Source: CAVSUB01 sp963816725 | GTDB taxonomy: Bacteria > Acidobacteriota > Vicinamibacteria > Vicinamibacterales > 2-12-FULL-66-21 | Reading direction: 5' to 3' | NCBI GenBank assembly: GCA_963816725.1 | Contig: CAWFMC010000013.1 | Location: forward strand, 558,001 to 622,000 | Length of the DNA stretch: 64,000 bases | Part shown: positions 1 through 8,058 of the stretch, piece after piece | How the letters are laid out: each line of letters starts with the position of its first letter | How positions within the stretch are numbered: the stretch's first letter is position 1 | The notes under the pieces: model-generated | The model's input: the letters and a program-made list of their open reading frames with translations, nothing else | Told to the model about the DNA's origin: nothing | The model's database searches: none | Program-made: the position numbers and the translations under genes

Positions 1-1355
1 TGACCGGCGAAGAGACGCCCCTGGTCGTGCGGGCCGGTGAACGGGTGCGGGCGGGGGGACGCGCGGCGAGCGCGATGCGCCTGACTGTCCTGCGCACGCC
101 GTCCGAGAGCGAGCTCGCGTCGCTCTGGGCCAATCCTGCCTTCGCGAGGCGCAAGGATCGCTGGATCGTCGAGGCGGGCGCGCGCTTCGGCGCCTGGTTC
201 ACGCTGCTCGCCTGCGGAGTGGCGCTGGCCGGCGCGATCGCCTGGTGGCCGGACGCCGCCGCGAGCGCGACGGTGGCCACGGCGGTGCTCATCGTCGCGT
301 GCCCGTGTGCCCTGACCCTCTCCGCACCGATCACGCTCGGCACTGCCATGGGACTGCTCGGGCGCCGCGGCCTGTATCTCAAGGATGCCGCGGTGGTGCT
401 CGATCTCAGTCGCGTCGACACGGTCATCTTCGACAAGACGGGCACGCTGACGACGACCGCTTCACTTGCGGTGGTCGCGGTGGGCGGTCTCACTCGTCAT
501 CAGTGGGCCCTCGCGCGGCGGATGGCGGCCGAGTCGTCGCATCCCGTCAGCATCGCCATCGCCCGGGCGGACGGGCCGGACGGTCTGGCCGGCCCCGCGA
601 TCGGGGGACGCGGCGAGCCGATGTCGCCGTCGCGGAGGCCGCAGCAGGTACGTGAGGTCCCGGGCGAGGGGCTCACCGGGCTCGTCGACGGTGAACAGGT
701 AGCAATCGGCTCGGCGGCGTTCGTGGCGCGCCTCACGCGCCAGCCGGTCGGGCCGCCCGACCGCACGTTCGTGGCGATTGGCGGTCACGTCGGCTGGGTG
801 CGCCTGACGGCGACGCCGCGCCCGGGCGTCGATGCGGCGGCGCGGACGCTGCAGCGCGAGCACGCGCTGATGCTGGCCTCGGGCGACAGCGGGAGCGAGC
901 GTGCGCAGTGGTCGCCGCTCTTCGGTCCGGCGATGCACTTTCGTCAGACGCCCGAAGACAAGCTGGCACTGGTCGAGCGCGAGCGGCGGGCCGGACGACG
1001 GGTGCTGATGGTGGGTGACGGGCTGAACGATGCCGGGGCGCTTCGCGCCGCCGATGTCGGCCTCTCTGTCTGCGACGACTCGGCGTGCATCGTCCCGGCC
1101 TGCGACGGCGTGATCGGCGGCAGCCGTCTCGCGGATTTGCCGGCGGTGCTGCACTTCGCGCGACGCGCCCGCCAGATCGTGATCGCCTGCTTTGCTGTCT
1201 CGATCGCCTACAACGTGGTCGGGCTGACGCTGGCGCTCACCGGGTCGTTGACCCCGCTCGCCTCGGCGATCCTCATGCCCGTCAGCTCGCTCACCATCGT
1301 CGGCATGAGCTCCGGCGGGGTGCGCTGGGCGGCGCGGCGGGCGCTGCCGCGATGA
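1..1355 (+). CDS. ccoI: Copper-transporting P1B-type ATPase, CcoI/FixI-like, 5' end missing
   Basis: The reading frame is already open at base 3 and begins with the actuator-domain TGE motif, so the heavy-metal-binding N-terminus and the first membrane helices lie outside the window. About 450 residues remain: the ion-binding CPC motif (CPCALTL) in a membrane helix, the phosphorylation site DKTGTLT, the GDGLNDA hinge motif, and two C-terminal helices. CPC marks a Cu(+) (or Ag) pump of the P1B family. In cbb3 loci this protein moves copper across the inner membrane for the CcoN active site. The stop overlaps the ATG of ccoS (ATGA), so the two are translationally coupled. Gene order ccoI-S-NO-Q-P-G-H supports CcoI over a general CopA. 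Confidence 0.9.
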   Translation, partial: TGEETPLVVRAGERVRAGGRAASAMRLTVLRTPSESELASLWANPAFARRKDRWIVEAGARFGAWFTLLACGVALAGAIAWWPDAAASATVATAVLIVACPCALTLSAPITLGTAMGLLGRRGLYLKDAAVVLDLSRVDTVIFDKTGTLTTTASLAVVAVGGLTRHQWALARRMAAESSHPVSIAIARADGPDGLAGPAIGGRGEPMSPSRRPQQVREVPGEGLTGLVDGEQVAIGSAAFVARLTRQPVGPPDRTFVAIGGHVGWVRLTATPRPGVDAAARTLQREHALMLASGDSGSERAQWSPLFGPAMHFRQTPEDKLALVERERRAGRRVLMVGDGLNDAGALRAADVGLSVCDDSACIVPACDGVIGGSRLADLPAVLHFARRARQIVIACFAVSIAYNVVGLTLALTGSLTPLASAILMPVSSLTIVGMSSGGVRWAARRALPR

Positions 1356-1543
1356 GCGTCGTCGTGCTGCTCATCGCCGCCGGCGGACTGGTCGCCGGCG
1401 GGTTCCTCGGTGCGTTCCTGTGGGCCGCGCTCTCCGGTCAGTTCGATGACGTGGAGACGCCGGCCGTCCGTGTGCTGCGGGACGACACCGCGGCGTCGTC
1501 TCCGATGCTTTCCAAGGATGCCAGAACTCATGACCACGATTGA
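1352..1543 (+). CDS. ccoS: cbb3 oxidase maturation protein CcoS
   Basis: A 63-residue protein with one N-terminal transmembrane helix (residues 3-27) and a short acidic tail containing GQFDDVETPA, the usual CcoS pattern (helix, then a GQ-DD-E stretch). CcoS is needed to insert heme and copper into cbb3 oxidase. Its ATG overlaps the ccoI stop, and its last 14 bases overlap the start of ccoNO. The His/Asp-rich tail (THDHD) could be an incidental metal ligand. Confidence 0.85.
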   Translation: MSVVVLLIAAGGLVAGGFLGAFLWAALSGQFDDVETPAVRVLRDDTAASSPMLSKDARTHDHD

Positions 1544-3734
1544 CGCCGACCTCGACGCCAGCCACCTGTGGGACGCCGGACCCCGGGTGGAATCCTTCTC
1601 GTACGACAACGACACCGTCCGCAAGTTCGCGGTCGCCACCGCGGCCTGGGGGCTGGTCGCATTCCTGGTCGGACTGATCGTCGCCCTGAAGCTGATCTTT
1701 CCGGAATTCCTCGGTGGCATGCCGCCGCTGTCGTACGGACGCCTGCGGCCGCTGCACACCAACGCGGCGATCTTCGCGTTCGCCGGCAACGCGATCTTCG
1801 TCGCGGTCTACTACTCGCTGCAGCGCCTGTGCAAGGCACGGATGTACAGCGACAAGCTGAGCGCCATTCACTTCTGGGGGTGGCAGCTGGTGATCGTGAC
1901 CGCCGCGCTGACCCTGCCGCTCGGCTTCACGAGCAGCAAGGAGTACGCGGAGCTGGAATGGCCCATCGACCTGCTCATCACCGGCGTGTGGGTGACCTTC
2001 GGCTGGAACATGATCGGCACGATCCTGCGCCGCCGCGAGCGGCACTTGTATGTCTCGATCTGGTTCTACCTGGCGACCTTCCTGACCGTCGCGCTGCTCC
2101 ACGTCGTCAATTCGCTGGAGCTGCCGGTCAGCTTCCTCAAGAGCTATTCGATGTATGCCGGCGTGCAGGACGCATTGGTGCAGTGGTGGTACGGCCACAA
2201 CGCGGTGGCCTTCTTCCTGACCACACCGTTCCTCGGCCTGATGTACTACTTCGTGCCGAAGGCGGCCAACCGGCCGGTGTTCTCCTACCGGCTGTCGATC
2301 GTCCACTTCTGGTCGCTGATCTTCCTCTACATCTGGGCCGGCCCGCACCATCTGCTCTACACCGCGCTGCCCGACTGGGCGCAATCGCTCGGCACGGTCT
2401 TCTCGATCATGCTGATCGCGCCGTCGTGGGGCGGCATGGTCAACGGCCTGCTGACGCTGCGCGGCGCCTGGGATCGCGTCCGAGAGGATCCGGTGCTGAA
2501 GTTCATGGTGGTCGGCATTACCGCCTACGGGATGGCGACGTTCGAGGGTCCGATGCTGTCGCTGAAGAGCGTCAACGCGCTGACCCACTACACCGACTAC
2601 ATCATCGGGCACGTGCACGTCGGGGCGCTGGCGTGGAACGGCGGCCTGTCGTTCGCCACGCTGTACTACGTCATACCGCGGATGTACCGCACGAAGCTGT
2701 ATTCGCTGCGGCTCGCCAACCTGCACTTCTGGCTGGCGACGCTCGGGATCCTCTTCTACGCGATTCCAATGTATGTCGCCGGGATCACTCAGAGCCTGAT
2801 GTGGCAGGAGTTCACGGCCGACGGCGCGCTGCGCTACCCGAACTTCCTCGAGACGGTGGTCCGGCTGAAGCCGATGTACATGATGCGAGCCGGTGGCGGA
2901 TCGCTGTTCATGCTCGGCGCGGTGGTTGCGGTTTACAACCTCTATCGCACGGCCCGGCAGGGAAGCTTTCTGGCTGACGAGCAGGCCTTCGCGCCGGCCG
3001 CTGCGAAGCCGACGGCTGACCACCGCGATGGCTGGCATCGGCGGCTCGAGTCCCGGCCCGTGCAGTTCGCGGTGCTGACCATCGTCTCGGTGGCGATCGG
3101 CGGCGTGGTCGAATTCGTCCCGACGGCGCTGATCCGGTCGAACATCCCGACGATCGCCGCGGTCAAGCCGTACACGCCGCTCGAGATCGAGGGGCGCGAC
3201 CTCTACATCCGCGAGGGCTGCGTCGGCTGCCACTCGCAGATGATCCGGCCGTTCCGGGCCGAGACGGCGCGCTACGGCGACTACTCCAAGGCCGGCGAGT
3301 TCGTCTACGACCACCCGTTCCTCTGGGGCTCGAAGCGGACCGGGCCGGACCTCCAGCGTGAGGGTGGCAAGTATCCCGACGCCTGGCACTTCGTGCATAT
3401 GCGCCAGCCGTCGGCGACCTCGCCGCGCTCGATCATGCCGGCGTACGGCTGGCTCTACGACGCGGCGCTGGATACCTCGCACATCGAGGGCAAGATCATC
3501 ACCCTGCGCCGCCTGGGCGTGCCGTATCCGGATGGATACGAACGCCGCGCCGAGGCCGAACTGAAGGCGCAGGCCGACGTGATCGCCACCGGCTTGACGC
3601 GGGGCGGCCAGGCGGTGACGGCGGACAAGGAAATCATCGCGCTCATCGCATATCTACAGCGGCTCGGCCGCGACGTCAGCACGCCGCCGGCGGCGGCTCC
3701 CGCGGTGGCGGCCGTGGTTTCGGGAGGGCGGTAA
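1530..3734 (+). CDS. ccoNO: Fused cbb3-type cytochrome c oxidase subunits I and II (CcoN-CcoO)
   Basis: One 734-residue frame joins the catalytic subunit and the membrane-anchored monoheme subunit of cbb3 oxidase, which reduces oxygen at low concentrations. Residues 1 to about 480 are CcoN, with 12 or so helices and the heme/copper histidines in LHTNAA, HNAVAFF, GPHHLLY and GHVHVGA. After a linker with a helix near 510-530, the CcoO part has the heme c motif CVGCH followed by SQMIRPF, which is diagnostic for CcoO. The start at 1530 is chosen over the ATG at 1518 because AAGGA (1513-1517) is correctly spaced only for 1530. In most proteobacteria ccoN and ccoO are separate genes; the fusion is seen in several other phyla. 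Confidence 0.93.
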   Translation: MTTIDADLDASHLWDAGPRVESFSYDNDTVRKFAVATAAWGLVAFLVGLIVALKLIFPEFLGGMPPLSYGRLRPLHTNAAIFAFAGNAIFVAVYYSLQRLCKARMYSDKLSAIHFWGWQLVIVTAALTLPLGFTSSKEYAELEWPIDLLITGVWVTFGWNMIGTILRRRERHLYVSIWFYLATFLTVALLHVVNSLELPVSFLKSYSMYAGVQDALVQWWYGHNAVAFFLTTPFLGLMYYFVPKAANRPVFSYRLSIVHFWSLIFLYIWAGPHHLLYTALPDWAQSLGTVFSIMLIAPSWGGMVNGLLTLRGAWDRVREDPVLKFMVVGITAYGMATFEGPMLSLKSVNALTHYTDYIIGHVHVGALAWNGGLSFATLYYVIPRMYRTKLYSLRLANLHFWLATLGILFYAIPMYVAGITQSLMWQEFTADGALRYPNFLETVVRLKPMYMMRAGGGSLFMLGAVVAVYNLYRTARQGSFLADEQAFAPAAAKPTADHRDGWHRRLESRPVQFAVLTIVSVAIGGVVEFVPTALIRSNIPTIAAVKPYTPLEIEGRDLYIREGCVGCHSQMIRPFRAETARYGDYSKAGEFVYDHPFLWGSKRTGPDLQREGGKYPDAWHFVHMRQPSATSPRSIMPAYGWLYDAALDTSHIEGKIITLRRLGVPYPDGYERRAEAELKAQADVIATGLTRGGQAVTADKEIIALIAYLQRLGRDVSTPPAAAPAVAAVVSGGR

Positions 3735-3923
3735 ATGTATCGCGAGATTCTGCTGGGCATCTCCGGAGTGGCGCTCTATCCGATCGTGTCGCTCCTCCTC
3801 TTCGTGACCACGTTCGGGCTGGTCCTGGTGCAGGTCATGCGCATGGATCGACGGCGGCTGCAGCATCTGGCGGCGCTGCCGTTCGAGCGCGATCCGGCGG
3901 ACGACGACGGGAGTGGAGCGTAG
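3735..3923 (+). CDS. ccoQ: cbb3 oxidase small subunit CcoQ-like
   Basis: A 62-residue protein with one transmembrane helix (about residues 8-35) and a basic then acidic tail. It starts directly after the ccoNO stop and is followed by ccoP after 3 bases. Size, topology and position match CcoQ/FixQ, a stabilising subunit. Sequence conservation in this family is low, so the call rests mainly on context. Confidence 0.75.
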   Translation: MYREILLGISGVALYPIVSLLLFVTTFGLVLVQVMRMDRRRLQHLAALPFERDPADDDGSGA

Positions 3924-3926
3924 ATC

Positions 3927-4529
3927 ATGGCGCACGGACCCGATCATCAGCCTGGCCGCGACGAACTGCTCGACCACGACGCCGACGGCATCCGCGAGTT
4001 CGATAACGCGTTGCCCCGGTGGTGGCTCTACGGCTTCTACCTGACGATCGCCTTCTCGATCGTTTATCTCGTGAACTACCACGTCCTGCCGAAGCCGCTC
4101 TTCGGCCACCCCGGCATGGTTGCCGAGTATCAGGCCGAGCTCGAGGCGGCGTCGCGGACCGCCGCGCTGCGGCCGGCCGCCGCGCACGCCGGTCTGCCGC
4201 GCCTGACCGACGCGGCCGACCTCGCCAAGGGCAAGGCCATCTTCGACGGGCCGGACAGCGTCTGCTTCTCGTGCCATCGCGCCGATCTTGGCGGCCTGGT
4301 CGGTCCGAACCTGACCGACGATCTGTGGCTCCACGGCTGCGCGATGGGCGATGTGATGACCAGTATTAAGACTGGTTATCCGCTCAAGGGCATGCTGCCG
4401 TACGGCATCGGCAAGCCGATGACCGACGAGCAGGTCCAGCAGGTCGCCAGCTACGTGCTCTCGAAGCGCGGCTCCGCGCCGCCGAACCCCAAGCCGATCG
4501 ACCCTGAGCGGGACAAGGCCTGCCAGTAA
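3927..4529 (+). CDS. ccoP: cbb3 oxidase cytochrome c subunit CcoP, short form with one heme motif
   Basis: A 200-residue protein. The N-terminus has the CcoP signature of an acidic DGIREFDN stretch followed by PRWW and one transmembrane helix (about 35-55). A cytochrome c domain follows with one heme motif, CFSCH, and a candidate Met ligand in PLKGMLPYG. Typical CcoP has about 300 residues and two CxxCH sites; here only one is present, so one cytochrome domain is missing. Electrons would pass from CcoO directly or through this single heme. The gene is tightly packed between ccoQ and ccoG. Confidence 0.88.
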   Translation: MAHGPDHQPGRDELLDHDADGIREFDNALPRWWLYGFYLTIAFSIVYLVNYHVLPKPLFGHPGMVAEYQAELEAASRTAALRPAAAHAGLPRLTDAADLAKGKAIFDGPDSVCFSCHRADLGGLVGPNLTDDLWLHGCAMGDVMTSIKTGYPLKGMLPYGIGKPMTDEQVQQVASYVLSKRGSAPPNPKPIDPERDKACQ

Positions 4530-5954
4530 GTGAGCACACCGATCCCCCTGGACGCCGGGCTCGACGACTCGTTCCGGAACGAGCTGGCAAGCGTCGCCAC
4601 TGACGGGCGCCGGCGGTGGATTTACGCGCGCCAGCCGGCCGGCCGCTATTACACGGCGCGGACGGGGGTGGCGGCCCTGCTGGTGGCGTTCCTGCTCGCG
4701 GCGCCGTTCGTCACCGTCGGCGGCCAGCCGCTGATGATGCTCAACGTCATCGAGCGCCGGTTCGTGCTGCTCGGGATCGTCTTCCCACCGCAGGATCTGT
4801 ACCTGGTGGTGCTGATCGCGCTGTCGGCGCTGGTCACGCTGGTGCTGGTGACGGTCGTGGCCGGACGGATCTGGTGCGGCTGGCTCTGCCCGCAAACCGT
4901 GTTTCTCGAGATGGTGTTCCGCCGCCTCGAGTACCTGATCGACGGCTCGGCGGAACAGCAGCTGCGCCGCAATCGCGGTCCATGGACTGCGGACCGCGTG
5001 CGCCGCACGATCCTCAAGCAGGGCGTGTTCCTGGCCCTGTCGCTGGTCATCGCCAACGTGTTCCTGGCGTGGGTCATCGGCGCGGCCGCGGTGCGGGCGC
5101 TGATCGTCGACACGCCGCTCCGCCATCCCGCCGGGTTCACCGCGATGGTGATCTTCACGACCGTGTTCTACCTGGTGTTCGCGCGCTTTCGCGAGCAGGC
5201 CTGCGTGCTGGCGTGCCCCTACGGCCGGATGATGTCGTCGCTGCTCGACCGGCGCACCGTCACGGTCACCTACGACTACCGGCGCGGCGAGCCGCGCGGG
5301 CGCCGGACGGCGGCGGCGGTGCAGGGCGCGACCGGGGACTGCATCGACTGCCATCGGTGCGTCACGGTCTGTCCGACCGGCATCGACATCCGCAACGGGA
5401 TTCAGCTCGAGTGCGTCGCCTGCACCGCCTGCATCGATGCGTGCGACGACGTCATGGCGCGGGTGGGGAAGCCGGCCGGCCTGATTCGGCATACGTCCGC
5501 GGAGCGCGTCGAGTCGGGAGCGGAGCGACGACTGACGGCCCGTGCCGTCGGCTACGCGGTCGTCTGGCTCGCGCTGGTCCTCACCGCGACGCGGCTCCTG
5601 GCGACCCGCGCCGATCTCGATGTCCTCGTGCTCCGCCAGCCCGGGACGATGTACGTGTCGCTGCCTGGCGGTGATGTCGCCAACTTCTACACCGTGCAGG
5701 CGCTCAACCGCACGTCTCGCCCGGCGACCTTCACCGTCGACGTGCTCGAGCCCCATGGCGCCGTCGCCACGCCGCTCGGCCCGCTCGGGTCGGTCGGGCC
5801 GCATGCGCTCCAGGACGGCCGGTTCCTGATTCGCGTGCCGCGCACGGCGCTCGGTGGAGCGAGCACCCCGGTCCGCGTGCGCATCAGTGCGCCGGGACAC
5901 GACCCGCTGGTGGTCGAATCCTCGTTCCTCGGGCCGGCCGCCGGCGGCCATTGA
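4530..5954 (+). CDS. ccoG: Cytochrome c oxidase accessory protein CcoG (RdxA/FixG family)
   Basis: A 474-residue membrane iron-sulfur protein. It shows the NapH-like cysteine signatures CGWLCP and ACVLACPYGRM, then two ferredoxin-type [4Fe-4S] motifs (CIDCHRCVTVCP and CVACTACIDACD), with five or so helices and a C-terminal Ig-like FixG domain. CcoG is reported to reduce Cu(II) to Cu(I) for cbb3 assembly. The start is a GTG immediately after the ccoP TAA; no ATG lies in frame nearby, and translation probably depends on coupling. Confidence 0.92.
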   Translation: MSTPIPLDAGLDDSFRNELASVATDGRRRWIYARQPAGRYYTARTGVAALLVAFLLAAPFVTVGGQPLMMLNVIERRFVLLGIVFPPQDLYLVVLIALSALVTLVLVTVVAGRIWCGWLCPQTVFLEMVFRRLEYLIDGSAEQQLRRNRGPWTADRVRRTILKQGVFLALSLVIANVFLAWVIGAAAVRALIVDTPLRHPAGFTAMVIFTTVFYLVFARFREQACVLACPYGRMMSSLLDRRTVTVTYDYRRGEPRGRRTAAAVQGATGDCIDCHRCVTVCPTGIDIRNGIQLECVACTACIDACDDVMARVGKPAGLIRHTSAERVESGAERRLTARAVGYAVVWLALVLTATRLLATRADLDVLVLRQPGTMYVSLPGGDVANFYTVQALNRTSRPATFTVDVLEPHGAVATPLGPLGSVGPHALQDGRFLIRVPRTALGGASTPVRVRISAPGHDPLVVESSFLGPAAGGH

Positions 5955-5978
5955 TTCGGACGATCGCAGGGAGTGGTC

Positions 5979-6425
5979 ATGACCGTGAAGTGGAACTGGG
6001 GCACGGGGATCGCGCTGGTCTACTCGGCCTTCGCGCTGTCGACGATGGGGTTCGTGGCGTTTGCGATGAGCCGGCCGGTGTCGCTGGTCAGCGACGACTA
6101 TTACGAGCAATCGCTGCAGGAGGACGCCAGGCGCGAGGCCGTGGCCAACGCGGCCGCGCTCGGGCCGCGCGTCGCGCTGACGCGGACGGATGATCAGGAT
6201 CTGGTCGTGCACGTGCCGGCGGAACAGGCCGGAGCTGCCGGATCGCTGACCCTCTACCGCGCCTCGGACCCGGCGCGCGATCGCGTGATCGCGCTCGCGC
6301 TGCGCGGGGACGGCACGCAAGTGGTGCCGCTGCACGGGCTCCAGCCGGGGCAATGGCTGGCGCAGTTGCGCTGGACCGTCGACGGGCACGCCTATTACAC
6401 GGAACAGCCGCTGATCGTGCGATGA
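5979..6425 (+). CDS. ccoH: FixH/CcoH family cbb3 assembly protein
   Basis: A 148-residue protein with one N-terminal helix (about 8-30), then the FixH-typical SDDYYEQSL stretch and a periplasmic beta-rich domain. CcoH is a cbb3 assembly or stabilising factor. The ATG at 5979 is preferred because AGGGAG lies at 5969-5974. The stop overlaps the next start (ATGA). Confidence 0.85.
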   Translation: MTVKWNWGTGIALVYSAFALSTMGFVAFAMSRPVSLVSDDYYEQSLQEDARREAVANAAALGPRVALTRTDDQDLVVHVPAEQAGAAGSLTLYRASDPARDRVIALALRGDGTQVVPLHGLQPGQWLAQLRWTVDGHAYYTEQPLIVR

Positions 6426-7114
6426 CGCTGCTCGTTGCCGGTCTGCTGCTCGGCGCCGCGGGCAGCCTCCACTGCCTGCTGATGTGCGGGCCGCTGGTCG
6501 CCCTCGCCGGCACGGGAGGCGGGACAGCCGGCGCTCGGACGATCGCGTTCGGCGTGTATCACGCCGGCCGCGGGATCGTGTATCTCGTGCTGGCGGCGAT
6601 CGCCGCCCTCGTGGGGCGGGCGTTCGCGTTGGCCGGTGTGGGCGGCGCCCTGTCCGTCACGTGCGGGTTGCTGATGCTCGCGGCGGCCATCCCGGCGCCG
6701 CGTACTCTGCGACGGCTGATCGGAACTGCGCTCCGTCCATTCGGCCGGGCGAGCGTACGCGTCCGCGCCCTGGCCGCGACCTGGCCGCTCGGCGCACGCT
6801 TCCTGTCTGGAGTCGTCAACGGCCTGCTGCCGTGCGGCCTGACCTACACCGCCGCGCTGGCCGCGGCTGCCCTCCACCGCGTTCCCGCGGCGACGCTGTT
6901 TATGACCGGGTTCTGGCTTGGAACGCTGCCGGCGCTCGCAATCGTCTCGATCTCCGCGGCCGCGCTCCCGCGGATCCCCGCGGCGCGGCTGCGATGGATC
7001 ACACCTGTCGCCATGACCATCGCCGGCCTCCTGCTCATCGTCCGCGGCCTCGAACCACTCCGCCAGCCGGCCGAGTCGGGGCCGGTCGCCGCACCACATC
7101 ACCACGGGCTGTAG
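6422..7114 (+). CDS. SafE/DsbD-like membrane protein of cbb3 loci
   Basis: A 230-residue protein with about six helices. The N-terminus carries the SLHCLLMCGP motif of the sulfite exporter TauE/SafE-type (DsbD_2) family, which commonly closes cco operons; the HCxxMCGP cysteines are candidate thiol or copper ligands. A second motif, NGLLPCGLTY, mirrors it in the second half. A histidine cluster (HHH) ends the protein. Its start overlaps the ccoH stop, so it is the last gene of the ccoI-to-here operon. Its exact role in the family is not settled; copper or thiol handling for the oxidase is inference. Confidence 0.75.
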   Translation: MTLLVAGLLLGAAGSLHCLLMCGPLVALAGTGGGTAGARTIAFGVYHAGRGIVYLVLAAIAALVGRAFALAGVGGALSVTCGLLMLAAAIPAPRTLRRLIGTALRPFGRASVRVRALAATWPLGARFLSGVVNGLLPCGLTYTAALAAAALHRVPAATLFMTGFWLGTLPALAIVSISAAALPRIPAARLRWITPVAMTIAGLLLIVRGLEPLRQPAESGPVAAPHHHGL

Positions 7115-7210
7115 CGCTTCGGACTGGGGAGCCGGGACCCGGGACTCGGGATCCCGGACTCGGACGTCGCGCTGCGGGCCGCTGAAAGCGACGGCGGCAC
7201 CGAATCTGAA
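7115..7210. other. Intergenic stretch with GGGACTCGGGA-type repeats
   Basis: After the SafE-like gene the sequence is a run of short direct and inverted copies of CGGGAC/TCGGGA/TCCCGG (7130-7165), able to fold into several hairpins. It may end cco transcription, but there is no T-tract, so this is only a possibility. Confidence 0.3.
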
Positions 7211-7308
7211 ATGGCAAATGGCAAATGGCAAATGGCAGATGGCAAATGGCAGATGGCGGATGGCGGATGGCGGATGGCGGATGGCAGATGGCAGATGGCA
7301 GATGGGAA
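7211..7308. repeat. Heptanucleotide tandem repeat ATGGCRR, about 14 copies
   Basis: Thirteen perfect 7-bp units run head to tail from 7211 to 7301, then one degenerate unit. The order is ATGGCAA x3, ATGGCAG, ATGGCAA, ATGGCAG, ATGGCGG x4, ATGGCAG x3. Only the last two positions vary. The unit is not a multiple of three and no convincing gene spans it. Variants are grouped in blocks, as expected from slippage or unequal exchange. Confidence 0.95.
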
Positions 7309-7569
7309 GGTAACGAGCGTTTTGCCAATTTGCCAATACAGGAGGCGGTTTGCGGCATCCTGCTCACGACCCGTGGGCGGGGAAGAATTCACGCGGGCGC
7401 GGGATATTCCGGCTCACTCGAGCCGTGACGCCCCTCCGATCGGCCTTCCGCGCGTGGCCCCGGTTCTGCTCTTGACGATGTAGTCACTGCCCGGCGCGTC
7501 CACCGACATCCCGCGCCGGCGTTGCGAGCCGTCCACCAGACGCGCACGGCACCGCAAAGGAGCTTCGTC
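7309..7569. other. Non-coding stretch before the small membrane protein
   Basis: About 260 bases without a supportable gene. I see no palindromic operator of the kind found later in the window and no clear sigma-54 promoter. The ribosome-binding site AAAGGAGC of the next gene lies at 7556-7563. Confidence 0.5.
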
Positions 7570-7953
7570 ATGTCACCCCTGTTGACCAGCACCGCCGTCG
7601 CGATCCTCTGGGTGCACGGCCTCATCCACCTGATGGGAGCGGTGGTTTACATGCGGCTCGGAAGCATCGAAGGGCTTCCTTACAAGACCGTCCTGGCCGG
7701 GCGGTGGGACGTCGGCGGAGCCGGCGCTGCCGCGTTCGGCCTGTTATGGGCCGTGGCGGCCGCCGGCTTCGTCGTGGCCGGCGCCGGCCTCGCCGCCGGC
7801 GCCGACTGGTGGCGGCCGATGACGCTCGTTACGGCGGCGCTCTCGCTGGTCATCGCCCTGATTGACTGGCCGGTGGCCTTCGTCGCCGTGGGCGTCGACC
7901 TCGTGGTGATTGTGTTGGCGGTCGCCTCGGCGTTGCCCGTCCTTCACGGCTGA
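7570..7953 (+). CDS. Small four-helix membrane protein, function unknown
   Basis: A 127-residue protein, almost wholly hydrophobic with about four transmembrane helices and a short loop (LGSIEGLPYKTVL) after the first. I do not recognise a family with a defined function. The start at 7570 follows AAAGGAGC with 6-bp spacing. It stands alone, convergent with the MscS gene. Confidence 0.7.
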   Translation: MSPLLTSTAVAILWVHGLIHLMGAVVYMRLGSIEGLPYKTVLAGRWDVGGAGAAAFGLLWAVAAAGFVVAGAGLAAGADWWRPMTLVTAALSLVIALIDWPVAFVAVGVDLVVIVLAVASALPVLHG

Positions 7954-8058
7954 CGCCGAGTCCGCGCGCCCGGTGCGGTCGACGCGTGGGCCGGTCGTCA
8001 GCTCCTCGCGGTCCAGGCTCAGACGCGTGCGCGCTGACGCAGGACATGCGCCGAACGC

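Noticed and set aside
1371..6389. Very long minus-strand open frames opposite the cbb3 genes (up to 911 codons)
   Set aside because: They mirror codon bias of the real plus-strand genes, are extremely rich in Arg, Ala, Gly and His, and contain no recognisable domain. The same applies to the 1038-codon frame opposite PPK2-GlgX.
7211..7308. CRISPR array
   Set aside because: The repeats are 7 bp and contiguous with no spacers.
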